Origin: Candidatus Melainabacteria bacterium
Lineage (GTDB): Bacteria > Cyanobacteriota > Vampirovibrionia > Obscuribacterales > Obscuribacteraceae
NCBI GenBank assembly: GCA_003242885.1
Contig: QKMZ01000004.1
Span: forward strand, 186,001-250,000
Direction: 5' to 3'
DNA: 64,000 bases
A program made the position numbers and the translations under genes. The notes under the pieces were generated by a model that searched no databases, was not told the DNA's origin, and saw only the letters and a list, made by a program, of their open reading frames with translations. Shown here in pieces: positions 7,273 through 16,465 of the stretch (its first letter is position 1; each line of letters starts with the position of its first letter).

Positions 7273-8916
7273 TCACTCAGCTATTGAATGAGCGTTTGGG
7301 TTTGCTTTCTTCAGGAACATAGCGACAATTGCTGCGGTGAGAAGAACAATGCCGAGCGCCAGGAAGCAGTCGTTGAACGATTGAACGTAGGCTTCTATTT
7401 TGATTCGGTGTGCGAGTTGTTCTATCGCTGCTTGGTGTGCGCTATATTGCGAGTAGCCGTGCTGCTGGAATTTCTCCATTGCTTGGCTGAGGAATTGCTG
7501 CGTGTTCAATCCAACTGCGGTGAATGATTCGCCTATGCGCTCTGAGTGAAACTGTTCGCGCTGCGTGAGAATTGTCGAAAGTCCTGCGATGCCAAACGAT
7601 CCGCCCAAGTTACGCATCATGTTGAACAGCGAAGAGGCTGTCGGTGCTTCCTCTTGCGATATGCCAGCTGTCGTTAGCGTGGACAGTGGGACCATGATAA
7701 GCGGCTGTCCTAACGAACGCACAAGCATTGCCGCGATGAGCTGCGGACCGGAGTAATCGTGGCTCATGAAGGCGTTCATAAAACAGCTTGCAGAGAACAG
7801 CGCGAGCCCAGCGACAAGCATTATCCGCGCATCTATCTTCTTCATAACCAGCGGTACAAAAGGCGTTATTGCAAGTTGCGGCAATCCCGACCAGATCAAA
7901 ACTTGTCCGATCTGCAAAGCACTGTAGCCTTGTACGATTGTCAGATAAGACGGAATGATAAAAACGCTGCCGTAGAGAGCCATACCAAACACAGTGTTGG
8001 CGAAGCTGCCGATACCGAAATTGCGCTGGAAAAGAAGCTTGAGATTGAGCAGAGGTTCTTTCTTGACGAATTGCGATACAACGAAGATTGCGAGTGCAAT
8101 TGCAGCGATGATTGCCGGACGCGAAATCAATTCGGATCCAAACCAGTCTTTGCGCTGACCTTCTTCAAGCACGTAGATCAGGCAACTGAGCCCGATTGCC
8201 ATGGTGGTAATGCCAAGATAGTCGCCACGTTTGAGCAAATCCAATTGCATTTTTGCTTTTGGCAGCGAATACGCAAGCATGGCGATGAGGGCTATACCAG
8301 GGATTAAGTTGAGGTAAAAGCTGTACTCCCAGCCGTAATTGTCGGTTAGATAACCCCCGATCGTGGGACCAATCGATGGTGCAAACACAGCTGTGATGCT
8401 GAAAATCGCCAGCCCTATCGGTTGTTTTGAAGGAGGAAGTTTTGAAAGAATGATTGCAAAGGACATCGGAATCAGGACGCCGCCTGTGAATCCTTGAGCT
8501 GCGCGGAACGCAATGAGCGAGTTCAAGTCCCATGCAAGTCCGCAGCACATCGAGAAGATCAAGAACAGGACAGCGTTGGTTAGGATGTAGCGCTTCAATC
8601 CAAAGACTTTCGAGAGCCAGCCCGTGAGCGGAATGGTCACGATTTCGGCAATCAAATACGCGGTCGAAATCCAGCTGCCTTCATCAAGACTTGCACCCAG
8701 CGCGCCTTGAATGTCTTTCAACGACGATGCGGTAATTTGAATATCCAGCACTGCCATGAAAGCGCCGAGCGCAGACCCTACGACTGCGATCCAGTCTTTG
8801 AAGGAAACCTGCGGCTCGGCTTTTTGTGTTGTGCTGTCCATAGCGCGATTAGAGTTCGTTGTGGCGCGGCTTTCCTTGTCGCCGAAGTTTGACGTTTGGG
8901 TTACCGACGCGTTCAT
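7273..8916 (-). CDS. DHA2-family MFS drug efflux transporter (EmrB/QacA-like)
   Basis: A 547-residue proton-driven exporter expected to have 14 membrane segments. Recognisable DHA2 features include FMAVLDIQITASSLKDIQGALGAS in helix 1 (LDIxITxxALP-type motif), the helix 2-3 loop with GWLSKVFGLKRYIL, and a motif-C-like GPTIGGYLTDNYGWEYSFYLNLI. It is the second gene of a pair with the membrane-fusion gene upstream (45-base gap), the arrangement of emrAB. EmrB supplies the inner-membrane pump and EmrA the periplasmic adaptor. The N-terminal 35 residues are hydrophilic. Regulation by the TetR protein at 10549 is likely. Confidence 0.9.
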   Translation of the reverse strand: MNASVTQTSNFGDKESRATTNSNRAMDSTTQKAEPQVSFKDWIAVVGSALGAFMAVLDIQITASSLKDIQGALGASLDEGSWISTAYLIAEIVTIPLTGWLSKVFGLKRYILTNAVLFLIFSMCCGLAWDLNSLIAFRAAQGFTGGVLIPMSFAIILSKLPPSKQPIGLAIFSITAVFAPSIGPTIGGYLTDNYGWEYSFYLNLIPGIALIAMLAYSLPKAKMQLDLLKRGDYLGITTMAIGLSCLIYVLEEGQRKDWFGSELISRPAIIAAIALAIFVVSQFVKKEPLLNLKLLFQRNFGIGSFANTVFGMALYGSVFIIPSYLTIVQGYSALQIGQVLIWSGLPQLAITPFVPLVMKKIDARIMLVAGLALFSASCFMNAFMSHDYSGPQLIAAMLVRSLGQPLIMVPLSTLTTAGISQEEAPTASSLFNMMRNLGGSFGIAGLSTILTQREQFHSERIGESFTAVGLNTQQFLSQAMEKFQQHGYSQYSAHQAAIEQLAHRIKIEAYVQSFNDCFLALGIVLLTAAIVAMFLKKANPNAHSIAE

Positions 8917-8961
8917 GATGTTACGCCTTCTTTCGTCTCAGTTCTATGGCTCAGTAATCAA

Positions 8962-10356
8962 CTACGCTTTTTTGTGATTTTGAACTTCAACTTCGACTAT
9001 GACCGACATACCAGGGACCAGGAGGTCGGAATACATGCCGAGGCTCTTCTTGTCGAATACAACTTTGACAGGGACGCGTTGGACGATCTTAGTGAAGTTG
9101 CCGGTTGCATTGTCCGATGGGAGCACTGCAAAGCTCGATCCGGAGCCAGGAGCAACGCTATCTACTGTGCCTTTGAAAACGTGTCCTGGGAAGGAGTCGA
9201 CTTTCAATTCGACTTCTTGATGTGGGCGCATCTTTTCGAGTTGCGTTTCTTTGAAGTTTGCGACCACCCAGAGATCATCCGAAACCAGTGTTACTAGCGG
9301 TTGTCCCGGTTGTACGTGTTGACCAACTTCGACCGATTTTTTGCCGATGCGTCCGGTGGTCGGTGCAACGATTGTCGTGTATGAGAGGTTCAAGGCGGCT
9401 TCTTGAAGTTTGGCTGTAGCTTCTTCAATAGCGGCGTTGGCAACGTCGTAGTTTTTGGAGTTAACTTCGGTTTGAACCTGACTTGCTTTAGCCAATTTCA
9501 CTTGTCCTTGGGTTTGGATCAGTTGTGCTTTGGCTTTTTTCACGGCTTCCAAGGCTTGTGCGTACTGTGCATTTGCTTGTGTAATTTGTTTTTGAGCCAT
9601 GTCGCGGGCCTTCTCCGCAACGATGAAGTCGCGTTTTGCATTGTCGGCTTGTTGCTGCGAAACAGCTTGATCTTTGGCTAAGTCGTCAAATCTTTTGTAG
9701 TCCAGCTCGGCGCGCTCCACCTCGGCTTGCTTGCCGACCAGGTCGTCTTTCGAGTGCTCGATTTGAGCGAGTGATTCTTGAACAGCAGCTTCTGCCTTGG
9801 CGATGGTGGCGCGGGCGTCTTCAACAGCTCCGTTGGCGCTCAGCTCGTTGCCCTGAGCAGTCGTGTTGGCGAGATTGATTGACGTGAAGGCGGAATTTGC
9901 TTGGCGCTTGGCTGAATCGAGTGCTGCTTTAGCTTGGTTGACCTTCACTTGATAGTCGCGGGGGTCAAGAATAGCGATAATTTGTCCTTCTTTGACATGT
10001 TGGTTGTCGTCGATAAGGACTTTCTCTACAGTGCCGTCGATGCGGCTGCTGATTTGGTGCAAGTGACCGGTTACATAGGCGTCATCTGTTTCTTGGTGTG
10101 CGGTCAGATAGGACAACCATTGAACGGCACCGATGCTGCCCCCACCAATAAATAGAAGTGCGGCTGTGGCAATTGCCAAAATCTTTCTATGTTTTCCGAA
10201 ATTGAACTTTCCAGCATTTTTTTGTGTGTGGGCGCTTCCGGCGTATGCGTCACCTTCCGGGTTGGGGGAGGTGGTGACTTCTCTACAAGGAACTACGGTT
10301 ACCGGGTAAGCTTTCAGTTCGGTGCAGGGCTTTTCTTCTAATGTTGGGACTGGCAT
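8962..10356 (-). CDS. HlyD-family membrane fusion protein (EmrA-like)
   Basis: This is the periplasmic adaptor of a drug efflux complex. After about 57 cytoplasmic residues there is one membrane anchor (about 58-80). The first lipoyl half-motif follows (SSRIDGTVEKVLIDDNQHVK, about 108-127), then a long Ala/Gln/Lys-rich coiled-coil hairpin (about 140-320), the second half-motif (IVAPTTGRIGKKSVEVGQHV) and a beta-barrel region with VVANFKETQLEKM. At 464 residues it is longer than E. coli EmrA (about 390) because of the N-terminal extension and long hairpin. It is the first gene of the efflux operon, and a perfect palindrome lies 23 bases upstream of its ATG. Confidence 0.9.
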   Translation of the reverse strand: MPVPTLEEKPCTELKAYPVTVVPCREVTTSPNPEGDAYAGSAHTQKNAGKFNFGKHRKILAIATAALLFIGGGSIGAVQWLSYLTAHQETDDAYVTGHLHQISSRIDGTVEKVLIDDNQHVKEGQIIAILDPRDYQVKVNQAKAALDSAKRQANSAFTSINLANTTAQGNELSANGAVEDARATIAKAEAAVQESLAQIEHSKDDLVGKQAEVERAELDYKRFDDLAKDQAVSQQQADNAKRDFIVAEKARDMAQKQITQANAQYAQALEAVKKAKAQLIQTQGQVKLAKASQVQTEVNSKNYDVANAAIEEATAKLQEAALNLSYTTIVAPTTGRIGKKSVEVGQHVQPGQPLVTLVSDDLWVVANFKETQLEKMRPHQEVELKVDSFPGHVFKGTVDSVAPGSGSSFAVLPSDNATGNFTKIVQRVPVKVVFDKKSLGMYSDLLVPGMSVIVEVEVQNHKKA

Positions 10357-10378
10357 TTTCGTTGCCCTCGAATCGGTT

Positions 10379-10394
10379 AACTAACATGTTAGTT
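10379..10394. promoter_or_regulatory. palindromic operator for the efflux operon
   Basis: AACTAACATGTTAGTT is a perfect 16-bp palindrome, extended on the right by AGT. It sits 23 bases upstream of the emrA-like start and between that gene and a divergent tetR. A related half-site, TTAGTTGGT, occurs near 10465. TetR-family dimers typically bind such sites and often repress both neighbours; that this TetR binds here is inference. Confidence 0.7.
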
Positions 10395-10548
10395 AGTATG
10401 TACCCAAAAGCCGAAACCGTCAAGGGGTTTTCTTGCCGGATTATGTAGTCTGGTTTACAATTTTGTTAGTTGGTTGGTTTTTTGCCCCGAGAGGATGGCT
10501 CTTCGGATCAAAATTCGACCATTTTGACCAAACAAACCGAGTGAGCTG

Positions 10549-11202
10549 ATGGCGAAAACCAAAATTGTCAGCAAGCAGCGAGACGCAGAGCTGACCAAAA
10601 AACTTATTCTTGACGCTGCTGAATGTGAATTTGCCAGGCGTGGATTGTTGGGTGCGCGCACAGAGGACATGGCTATTGCTGCAGACTGTACGCGCGCGAT
10701 GATTCACTATTATTTTGATTCAAAGGAAACTTTGTATCAGCTTGTACTAGAGCGAATGTTTTCTGAGCAGGCGAAAGTCGCCCAGGGTTTCGACGTTAAT
10801 CAAGCGACGCCGGCAGAAGCGTTGGAGCGTTTTCTGCGCATCATCATGACTGATTTAAGAGAGAATCGAAACCTTCCTCTGATCATGCTTTTCGAAGGTA
10901 TTCAGAATGAGGGCAAATACTATAAGAAGATCGTGATCTCTGCGATTTACGAGCCCATTCAAGCGATATTGGAGCGCGGCAAGAAGGAAGGCGTTTTCCG
11001 CAGTGATGTGAACAGTCTCCACACCTCAATCAACATAATGGGTGCATGTCTTTTCTACACGATGTCGCGAAACAATCTCGCGCACATGTTTGAAGGAAAG
11101 CCAGATATCTTGAGCAAAGATCTCTATGACGTACACATGGAGCAGGCTTTACAGCTTGTCATTGATGGAGTGAACTCGATTGATTCAAACAATTCGAAGT
11201 GA
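10549..11202 (+). CDS. TetR-family transcriptional regulator
   Basis: A 217-residue DNA-binding repressor. The N-terminal helix-turn-helix is clear: ILDAAECEFARRGLLGARTEDMA (about 21-43), then the recognition helix and tail DCTRAMIHYYFDSKETLYQLV (about 47-67), matching the family pattern of G-x-x-x-x-x-x-Y-x-x-F-x-x-K-x-x-L. The C-terminal ligand domain (about 75-210) resembles the CecR/YbiH type in length. It is divergent from the emrA-emrB-like pair, with the palindrome between them, so it probably controls efflux in response to a substrate. The ATG at 10549 follows GAGTGAGCTG, a weak ribosome site. Confidence 0.9.
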   Translation: MAKTKIVSKQRDAELTKKLILDAAECEFARRGLLGARTEDMAIAADCTRAMIHYYFDSKETLYQLVLERMFSEQAKVAQGFDVNQATPAEALERFLRIIMTDLRENRNLPLIMLFEGIQNEGKYYKKIVISAIYEPIQAILERGKKEGVFRSDVNSLHTSINIMGACLFYTMSRNNLAHMFEGKPDILSKDLYDVHMEQALQLVIDGVNSIDSNNSK

Positions 11203-11298
11203 GTCTTGACGAAGAGAAGATGCGCTGATTAGTAATTGCCATTCTGCGAGGGTGAATTGCTTCACTCAGTGGAATAATGCCTATGGAGGGTGTCATAC

Positions 11299-11907
11299 AT
11301 GTCGGCCACTTTGTCACTATCTGCGATCCATCCTAGACTTGCATTTCTGGCCATCACTCTTGCAGTTGGGATGAAAACAATCGGATTGCTTCCTCGTGAT
11401 TTCGAAACCCTGAAATTAGACATGCCTGTTCTACAATCGATGCTCGCAATTCTGAAAGAAAATGGACTTAATGTGGTCTTTTCGATTAGAGACTTGCCTG
11501 ATTTTTCGCCAAATGAAATGGTTTCTGCAATTGAGGAAGTGTTGAAAGATTTCTCGCGAACGCCGTTTCCAAGTTTAGAATTTCAAAGCGCAGTAGACTA
11601 TCTGGGCTTACCATTGCTAGCAAATCTTTTAGGATGTGAGGAGTTCAAGCTAAATGAAGTTCGAACCAAGAAAGTAGAGTTTCCGCCTGAGTTACAGGAG
11701 AAATTGCATTTTGTAATTTTGATCATTGCCGCACTGTCTGGTACTTACAGAAGTGTTGGGATGCGAGAGTGGTTCAACAGGAAGCGTTCTAAGTTGGGAG
11801 ATAGAAGTCCCGCAGACATTCTTCATGGCAATTGGAGTCCGTTAGATCATGACGCAAAGCGAGTTGGTCAGCTCGCGTGGGATTTGGTTGGCCTTGGTGC
11901 AACTTGA
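11299..11907 (+). CDS. antitoxin of a RES-type toxin-antitoxin module (DUF2384/MbcA-ParS-like)
   Basis: The C-terminal third (GMREWFNRKRSKLGDRSPAD, then ILHGNWSPLDHDAKRVGQLA, about 153-195) has the pattern of the DUF2384/MbcA-ParS toxin-binding domain. The middle (YLGLPLLANLLGCEEFKLNEV, with R and P residues following) resembles the degenerate helix-turn-helix of these antitoxins. The N-terminal 70 residues are not recognised. The family neutralises RES-domain NAD-degrading toxins and represses its own operon. The ATG at 11299 has GGAGG ending nine bases upstream, which is better than the in-frame GTG nine bases earlier. The stop is one base before the toxin ATG. Confidence 0.75.
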   Translation: MSATLSLSAIHPRLAFLAITLAVGMKTIGLLPRDFETLKLDMPVLQSMLAILKENGLNVVFSIRDLPDFSPNEMVSAIEEVLKDFSRTPFPSLEFQSAVDYLGLPLLANLLGCEEFKLNEVRTKKVEFPPELQEKLHFVILIIAALSGTYRSVGMREWFNRKRSKLGDRSPADILHGNWSPLDHDAKRVGQLAWDLVGLGAT

Positions 11908-11908
11908 A

Positions 11909-12493
11909 ATGAAACAAATTTTGTTTAGACAATCCGATGCGAATTATCCACCACTTTGGGAAGATGGGGCATTTCAGCGTGCAGCCAGATGGCATGGAAA
12001 TGGTCAGGGACCAGCTCAGTATTTTGCTGATACCCCGGATGGTGCTTGGGCTGAACTTCTGAGACACGAAGAGATTTTGGAGCCCCTTTCAGCTGAAGAA
12101 TTTGCTGATCGTTTCAATCGGACTCTCTGGGCTGTAGAAGTGGATTTACCAGATCAAATTTGTGATATGGAAAAGCGGGTGTCTGGGGGTGAACTCATTG
12201 GAGATGAGTTAAGCTATAACGTTTGCCAAAAAGCTGCGATTGAGGCAAGAGAAGAAAACTACATCGCAATTATGGCTCCATCTGCCGCTCTTGTTGAAGA
12301 GGGGGCAAATGGAGTGTGTGTTGGCAATGGTGTGCTAAATAGTGGGCCCGCGCGTCAAGGTCGCGTATTTGTAGTGTTTCGAGCCATGCCGGAGACTATT
12401 TGCTGGCCGTGTGGTGGCACGCCAATCTTAAATGAAAGAATGATTTCTCGAGTTCGATATTTCACTTCTACGAAAGCAAGGCGCTTGCTATAA
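11909..12493 (+). CDS. RES-domain toxin (putative NAD+-degrading)
   Basis: The 194-residue protein shows the RES domain order: an early Arg (LFRQSD), ARWHGNGQGPAQYFADTPDG (about 27-46), AWAELLRHEE after it, and a later conserved Ser in NSGPARQGR. RES toxins characterised elsewhere deplete NAD+ and arrest growth. The frame is open from 11849, but ATG at 11909, one base after the antitoxin stop, gives a start right at the domain (MKQILFRQ) and normal family length. Antitoxin-first order and tight coupling are typical of such modules. The next gene is convergent and unrelated. Confidence 0.8.
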   Translation: MKQILFRQSDANYPPLWEDGAFQRAARWHGNGQGPAQYFADTPDGAWAELLRHEEILEPLSAEEFADRFNRTLWAVEVDLPDQICDMEKRVSGGELIGDELSYNVCQKAAIEAREENYIAIMAPSAALVEEGANGVCVGNGVLNSGPARQGRVFVVFRAMPETICWPCGGTPILNERMISRVRYFTSTKARRLL

Positions 12494-12502
12494 GAAAGAA
12501 AT

Positions 12503-13462
12503 CTAGTTCTCTTCGCACCAATCTAGGCATGTTGCGCGGCCTAGTGAATGATTGAAGAAATCGCGGGCGCCAAGCAGTTCTGCGCGCAATTGATTTCTTC
12601 CTTTTTCTCCGCGAAAAGGAAGTACAAGAGTGTGGCGCAATAAATGCAAGAAGATAAAAGTGTAGGCCGGGAGCCGTTTTGCGCCTGGCAAATACTGGGA
12701 GAAAAATAGAAATCTGTTTCGCGTGTAGTAGTAATCCCGCCAGAATCTGCGCTTTCCAGTTGTAGATGCGTTACCGGTATGTGCAATGATTGCGTCAGGC
12801 ACGAGAATGCACTTCCAACCTTTGAGTCGCAATCTGTGACATAGTTCGGTGTCTTCAAAGTATAAAAAATACGATTCGTCGAAGAGTCCGACTTCGTTCA
12901 AAGCGTCAGCCCGCAAGAGTAAATTTGATCCGGACAACCATTCGCAATCGACCGTGGGACCTTGGGCGTCGCGTTTGAGGTAAGTTTTTGCCTTGGTGAA
13001 ATCAATCACTCCGCGCGCCTGGACGGCTTTTGCGCGCCCGTCGTCTTCATTTTCAACAATGCTGGCTCCCAGGGCTGCTGCTTTTGGGTTCGCACCGGAA
13101 ACAGCTAGGAGCTTGTCCAGAGAATCGGCGGGAATGGTCGTATCGTTGTTGAGAAGCCAGATAAGATCAGCGCCTTTGTCCAAGCAGTAACGCATTCCGG
13201 CGTTGCAGCCGCCAGCGAATCCCTGGTTAGTATCCAGCCTGAGTACTTCAATGCCAGGAAACTCATCAAAGAGTTTATTTCCGTCTGTTTCCTCAGAACC
13301 GTTGTCGACCAGCAAAATATTGAAATTAGGCCTCTGGATTTCTTTGAGAGAAGTCAGGCAGCGCCGAGTGTACTCAATCCCTCGCCAGTGCAGCACTAGC
13401 GCCCAAACGGACGGTTGCTGCGGCGGATAATTTTTATCGTCCGGACTCACTAAGGCACACAT
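12503..13462 (-). CDS. family 2 glycosyltransferase (rhamnosyltransferase-like)
   Basis: It is predicted to transfer a sugar from a nucleotide donor to a cell-surface polysaccharide. The GT-A fold is visible: WALVLHWRGIEYTRRCLTSL at the N-terminus, ILLVDNGSEETDG (about 49-61), NQGFAGGCNAGMRYCLDKGA (about 79-98), the metal-binding acidic motif WLLNNDT (about 102-108) and SGSNLLLRADALNEVGLFDE followed by FLYFEDTELCHRLRLKGW. The 319-residue length is normal. No acceptor can be inferred; it stands alone, convergent with the RES toxin. Confidence 0.88.
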   Translation of the reverse strand: MCALVSPDDKNYPPQQPSVWALVLHWRGIEYTRRCLTSLKEIQRPNFNILLVDNGSEETDGNKLFDEFPGIEVLRLDTNQGFAGGCNAGMRYCLDKGADLIWLLNNDTTIPADSLDKLLAVSGANPKAAALGASIVENEDDGRAKAVQARGVIDFTKAKTYLKRDAQGPTVDCEWLSGSNLLLRADALNEVGLFDESYFLYFEDTELCHRLRLKGWKCILVPDAIIAHTGNASTTGKRRFWRDYYYTRNRFLFFSQYLPGAKRLPAYTFIFLHLLRHTLVLPFRGEKGRNQLRAELLGARDFFNHSLGRATCLDWCEEN

Positions 13463-13562
13463 TATTTCGTCTACTGGCTCACTTTACTTCTTTTCGGGCT
13501 CACGGATAAGAGCGAGGCTTGATAATATTAGAGGGAGTTCCGGCGAGTAAAGAGGTTGGTTT

Positions 13563-14003
13563 GTGTCTGAATCGGAAGCACACAAAATGGATTCTAATCC
13601 GGCGGCAGATAGCGCTGGTGAAGAACAGCCTATTAGGCGCCAGGGCCTTACCAATTTCCTTCGTGCACTGAAGCACGTCAATGAAGCGTCTGTCGCGGAA
13701 AACGTCAAACAACGTTTTTCCGACTATGTGACCATTGCGCTTGTCGTGCTTTGTATTCTTAGCCTCGTGATGGCTGTTTGCGTGCCTGTACCGCCCGGTA
13801 TCAAGCTCTTGCCGCTGCTGTTTACGGTAGGCGCTGTAATTTTCTACATCATCAATCGTCTGGGCATCATGATCAGCCTTACAGCTCGTCAGGCCCTCAT
13901 CGTGTGGCAGATTTTGGTTGCCGGATTCTGGCTGGGTGTGACCAGTGCCATGCTCGTCATGCTGGCTTGCTTCTATTTTGTGTCTCAAGGCAACGGCTAC
14001 TAA
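13563..14003 (+). CDS. hypothetical small membrane protein
   Basis: A 146-residue protein with a hydrophilic N-terminus (1-55) and three hydrophobic segments (about 58-78, 82-105 and 112-138). It starts with GTG and has GAGG eight bases upstream. It is followed after 16 bases by a substrate-binding protein gene in the same direction, so the two are probably co-transcribed. No family is recognised, and it lacks features of an ABC permease. Confidence 0.7.
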   Translation: MSESEAHKMDSNPAADSAGEEQPIRRQGLTNFLRALKHVNEASVAENVKQRFSDYVTIALVVLCILSLVMAVCVPVPPGIKLLPLLFTVGAVIFYIINRLGIMISLTARQALIVWQILVAGFWLGVTSAMLVMLACFYFVSQGNGY

Positions 14004-14019
14004 GCTGTTCGGGACTGTT

Positions 14020-15714
14020 TTGAGCAATCCAAAGGGTTCGGTGCTTCGCTTTTGCTTGATGCTGACTGGCTTTGCGGTGGCGTGTTTGCTGCTGGCGTTT
14101 CAGGCCGTGGGCAAAGGAGCCAGCGAAAGCAGCGTTGGTGGCGAAAGCGCGGTTCCATGGATTGGCACAGATGCCGGCAATGGCGCGGTCGCTGGTAATA
14201 GCACAGCGCTTGCTGCAGAGCACAAGAAGACTGTTGTCTTCGGTATGAACTGGGAGCCCGTTGGGTTCTATCCCCTTCGGGCAGTGGACTCGGCGTCCTA
14301 TTACGGACAAACACTGGTTTACGAAGGTCTGGTCAGCTACGGCGCGGATACGGATATTGTTCCTGGGCTTGCGGAGCGCTTCGAGATATCCACAGATGGT
14401 TTGACTTATAAGTTTTGGTTGCGAAAAAACCTCCGCTTCTCAGATGGGACAAGGATTTCCAATGAAGACGTTATCCAGTCGATTAACGCTGCATCGTCAA
14501 AAATCTCACCATACAAAGATGATTACCGGGATGTAAAAGAAGTCATTGGCGATACAAACCTCATCACGCTGAAGCTCAGCCGCCCCTGCGCGCCGCTTTT
14601 GTCGCGTCTTGTAGAACTGAAAATCCTGCCCTCAGTTTTGCTTTCCTCCGTGGACAAAGGCAAACGCGCGTTGATGCGGCATCCGGTTTCGTCTGGACCG
14701 TTTTGCCTTAAGCGTTGGGAGTCTGGGCTGGAGCTGGTTTTTGAACCAAATCCATACTACTGGGGCAAGCAACCAGATGTTAAACGGCTCATCTGGCGCG
14801 TTATACCAGACATGAGTTTGTTGTCGATGGCGCTCAGCCGTGGTGATGTTCAAGTGGCGCAGATAGACGCAAGAGCCTGGAAATACTATTTGAGCAAGCG
14901 TCCGAATGTAGTGCTGGACGCGTTTGCGGGCTCTAGAACAATCTATCTTGGTTTTAATCTCGCGCGGTCACCTTTTGACGAGGATGCTGTACGCCAGGCA
15001 ATTGCACACTGTGTTGACCGTCAGGATATTCTGAGCAAGCTGTATGGGGACTTTGGAGTGCTGCCTACAAGCGATTCTGCCGAAGGGCGATGGTCATTCG
15101 ATAAAACGGTAAAAACGTACGGCTATGACCAGCAGAAAGCTCGCGAAATTCTCGAAAAGCAAGGCTTTAAATTAGGCAAACAAGGATATGTGCGGCAAAA
15201 GGATGGTAAAGAGCAATTGCTGGCTTTCCGCATCAAATCGACGAAAGATTCTTCGGACATTGCAGAAGCTATTGCAGGACAGCTTCGGCGCGCTCATATT
15301 CCGTGCGAAGTAGAGGTAGTGGAGTTTGCTGCATTGCGTCACAGATACTTGCAGAAAGGCGATTACGACGTCACTCTGTGGAGCCGGTCATCTGGTCCTG
15401 ATCCAGACTGTTACTTGATTTGGTCGAGTGAAGGTCCAATGAATTTTTCGCGATTCAATGATCCTGTTGTTGACGAGCTAATTCAGAAGGGGCGCACAGC
15501 GACATCGCTTAAGGATAGAAAACATGTTTATTCAGAGATGCAATCAATTCTTGCAAAACGAGTGCCGTGGGTGTTTGTTGTACAGCCAAAGCTGATGCTT
15601 GCACATCAAAACACGATTACTAATATCAGCTTAGGAACACAAGGAAAGACAGGCGTGCCTTGGGACAATCCGCTATTTAATGCGGCACGATGGAGTTTTT
15701 CAGAGGCGAAGTAG
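14020..15714 (+). CDS. ABC transporter substrate-binding protein, family 5 (peptide/nickel type)
   Basis: An extracytoplasmic solute receptor of the DppA/OppA class. Typical motifs are VVFGMNWEPVGFYPLRAVDS, LVYEGLVSYGADTDIVPGLA, FWLRKNLRFSDGTRISNEDV, FNLARSPFDEDAVRQAIAHC (VRQAI helix) and DPDCYLIWSSEGPMNFSRFN. The frame opens at 13945, but TTG at 14020 (GGGA five bases upstream) gives MSNPKGSVLRFCLML and a clean signal or anchor helix (about 10-32), so that start is used. No permease or ATPase genes are adjacent, so it is either an orphan or pairs with a transporter elsewhere. The next 150 bases hold no gene. Confidence 0.85.
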   Translation: MSNPKGSVLRFCLMLTGFAVACLLLAFQAVGKGASESSVGGESAVPWIGTDAGNGAVAGNSTALAAEHKKTVVFGMNWEPVGFYPLRAVDSASYYGQTLVYEGLVSYGADTDIVPGLAERFEISTDGLTYKFWLRKNLRFSDGTRISNEDVIQSINAASSKISPYKDDYRDVKEVIGDTNLITLKLSRPCAPLLSRLVELKILPSVLLSSVDKGKRALMRHPVSSGPFCLKRWESGLELVFEPNPYYWGKQPDVKRLIWRVIPDMSLLSMALSRGDVQVAQIDARAWKYYLSKRPNVVLDAFAGSRTIYLGFNLARSPFDEDAVRQAIAHCVDRQDILSKLYGDFGVLPTSDSAEGRWSFDKTVKTYGYDQQKAREILEKQGFKLGKQGYVRQKDGKEQLLAFRIKSTKDSSDIAEAIAGQLRRAHIPCEVEVVEFAALRHRYLQKGDYDVTLWSRSSGPDPDCYLIWSSEGPMNFSRFNDPVVDELIQKGRTATSLKDRKHVYSEMQSILAKRVPWVFVVQPKLMLAHQNTITNISLGTQGKTGVPWDNPLFNAARWSFSEAK

Positions 15715-15868
15715 CCAGGCAGGTGAGAGGTGGCTTTGCAAAAGCGCGGCTCCCGGAAAATTTCCAATTTGGAAGATAAGGTCTAGAGAACCCCGACTAA
15801 CTACATCAAGCGTCGAGTCTCCCCCGCCTCAAGCCTCTCTTTCCTATGGGTTTTACGGAGTGTTTATC

Positions 15869-16462
15869 ATGACTGATAGAGCCTCGGTTTCTGAACTTCC
15901 TGCGTCTACAGTCAATCCGGATGTTCAAGATGCAGCTCGAGAAAATTCCGCTGAAGATAGCTTGCACACGAATGTCCCCGCTGAAGACGTCGCGGGAGCA
16001 CGTATCTACTTCATGAACATAAACGGTCAAAATGCCGATGGTAGCGTGTTTCTCTCAAAAGTGACCTTTGATGATCGAGACAAAGATGATCTCACAGGTG
16101 AAGATCGAGAAGTTCTCGATAAGCCTCTGAGCAGCCCTGTTGAATTGGCATACCGCGGATTGCATTTGCTTCCAGTTCTCGATATCGATCGTGATGGAGT
16201 TGTGACTCGCGACGAGATTGATAGTGCGTCTAAAGATTCTAAATACAGGGGCACCGATGCGCTGGTAATCGCTGCATTCGCTGATCCTTCGGCATGGGAC
16301 GGATTGACAAAACTCTCGAACGATCAGCGCGGCAACGAAACCGGAATCACCAGTGAGGACGTTTGGACTATTGCTGAAAAACAAAATGATGTCGCTGTCC
16401 AAAACGCATACGATGCTTCCCTGGCAGCATTTCATATGAATGAAATGGCGGCAGGTAATTAG
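15869..16462 (+). CDS. EF-hand protein, partner of the calpain-like gene
   Basis: A 197-residue acidic protein with one canonical calcium-binding EF-hand loop, DIDRDGVVTRDE (105-116), and no signal peptide. Its second half (YRGLHLLPVLDIDRDG through DALVIAAFADPSAWDGLTKL and NDQRGNETGI) parallels residues 31-105 of the next gene, so the two share an ancestral module. ACGGAG eight bases before ATG 15869 decides the start. The stop is three bases before the calpain-like gene, so they form an operon. A calcium sensor or regulator of the protease is a reasonable inference, not shown by the sequence. Confidence 0.75.
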   Translation: MTDRASVSELPASTVNPDVQDAARENSAEDSLHTNVPAEDVAGARIYFMNINGQNADGSVFLSKVTFDDRDKDDLTGEDREVLDKPLSSPVELAYRGLHLLPVLDIDRDGVVTRDEIDSASKDSKYRGTDALVIAAFADPSAWDGLTKLSNDQRGNETGITSEDVWTIAEKQNDVAVQNAYDASLAAFHMNEMAAGN

Positions 16463-16465
16463 AAT

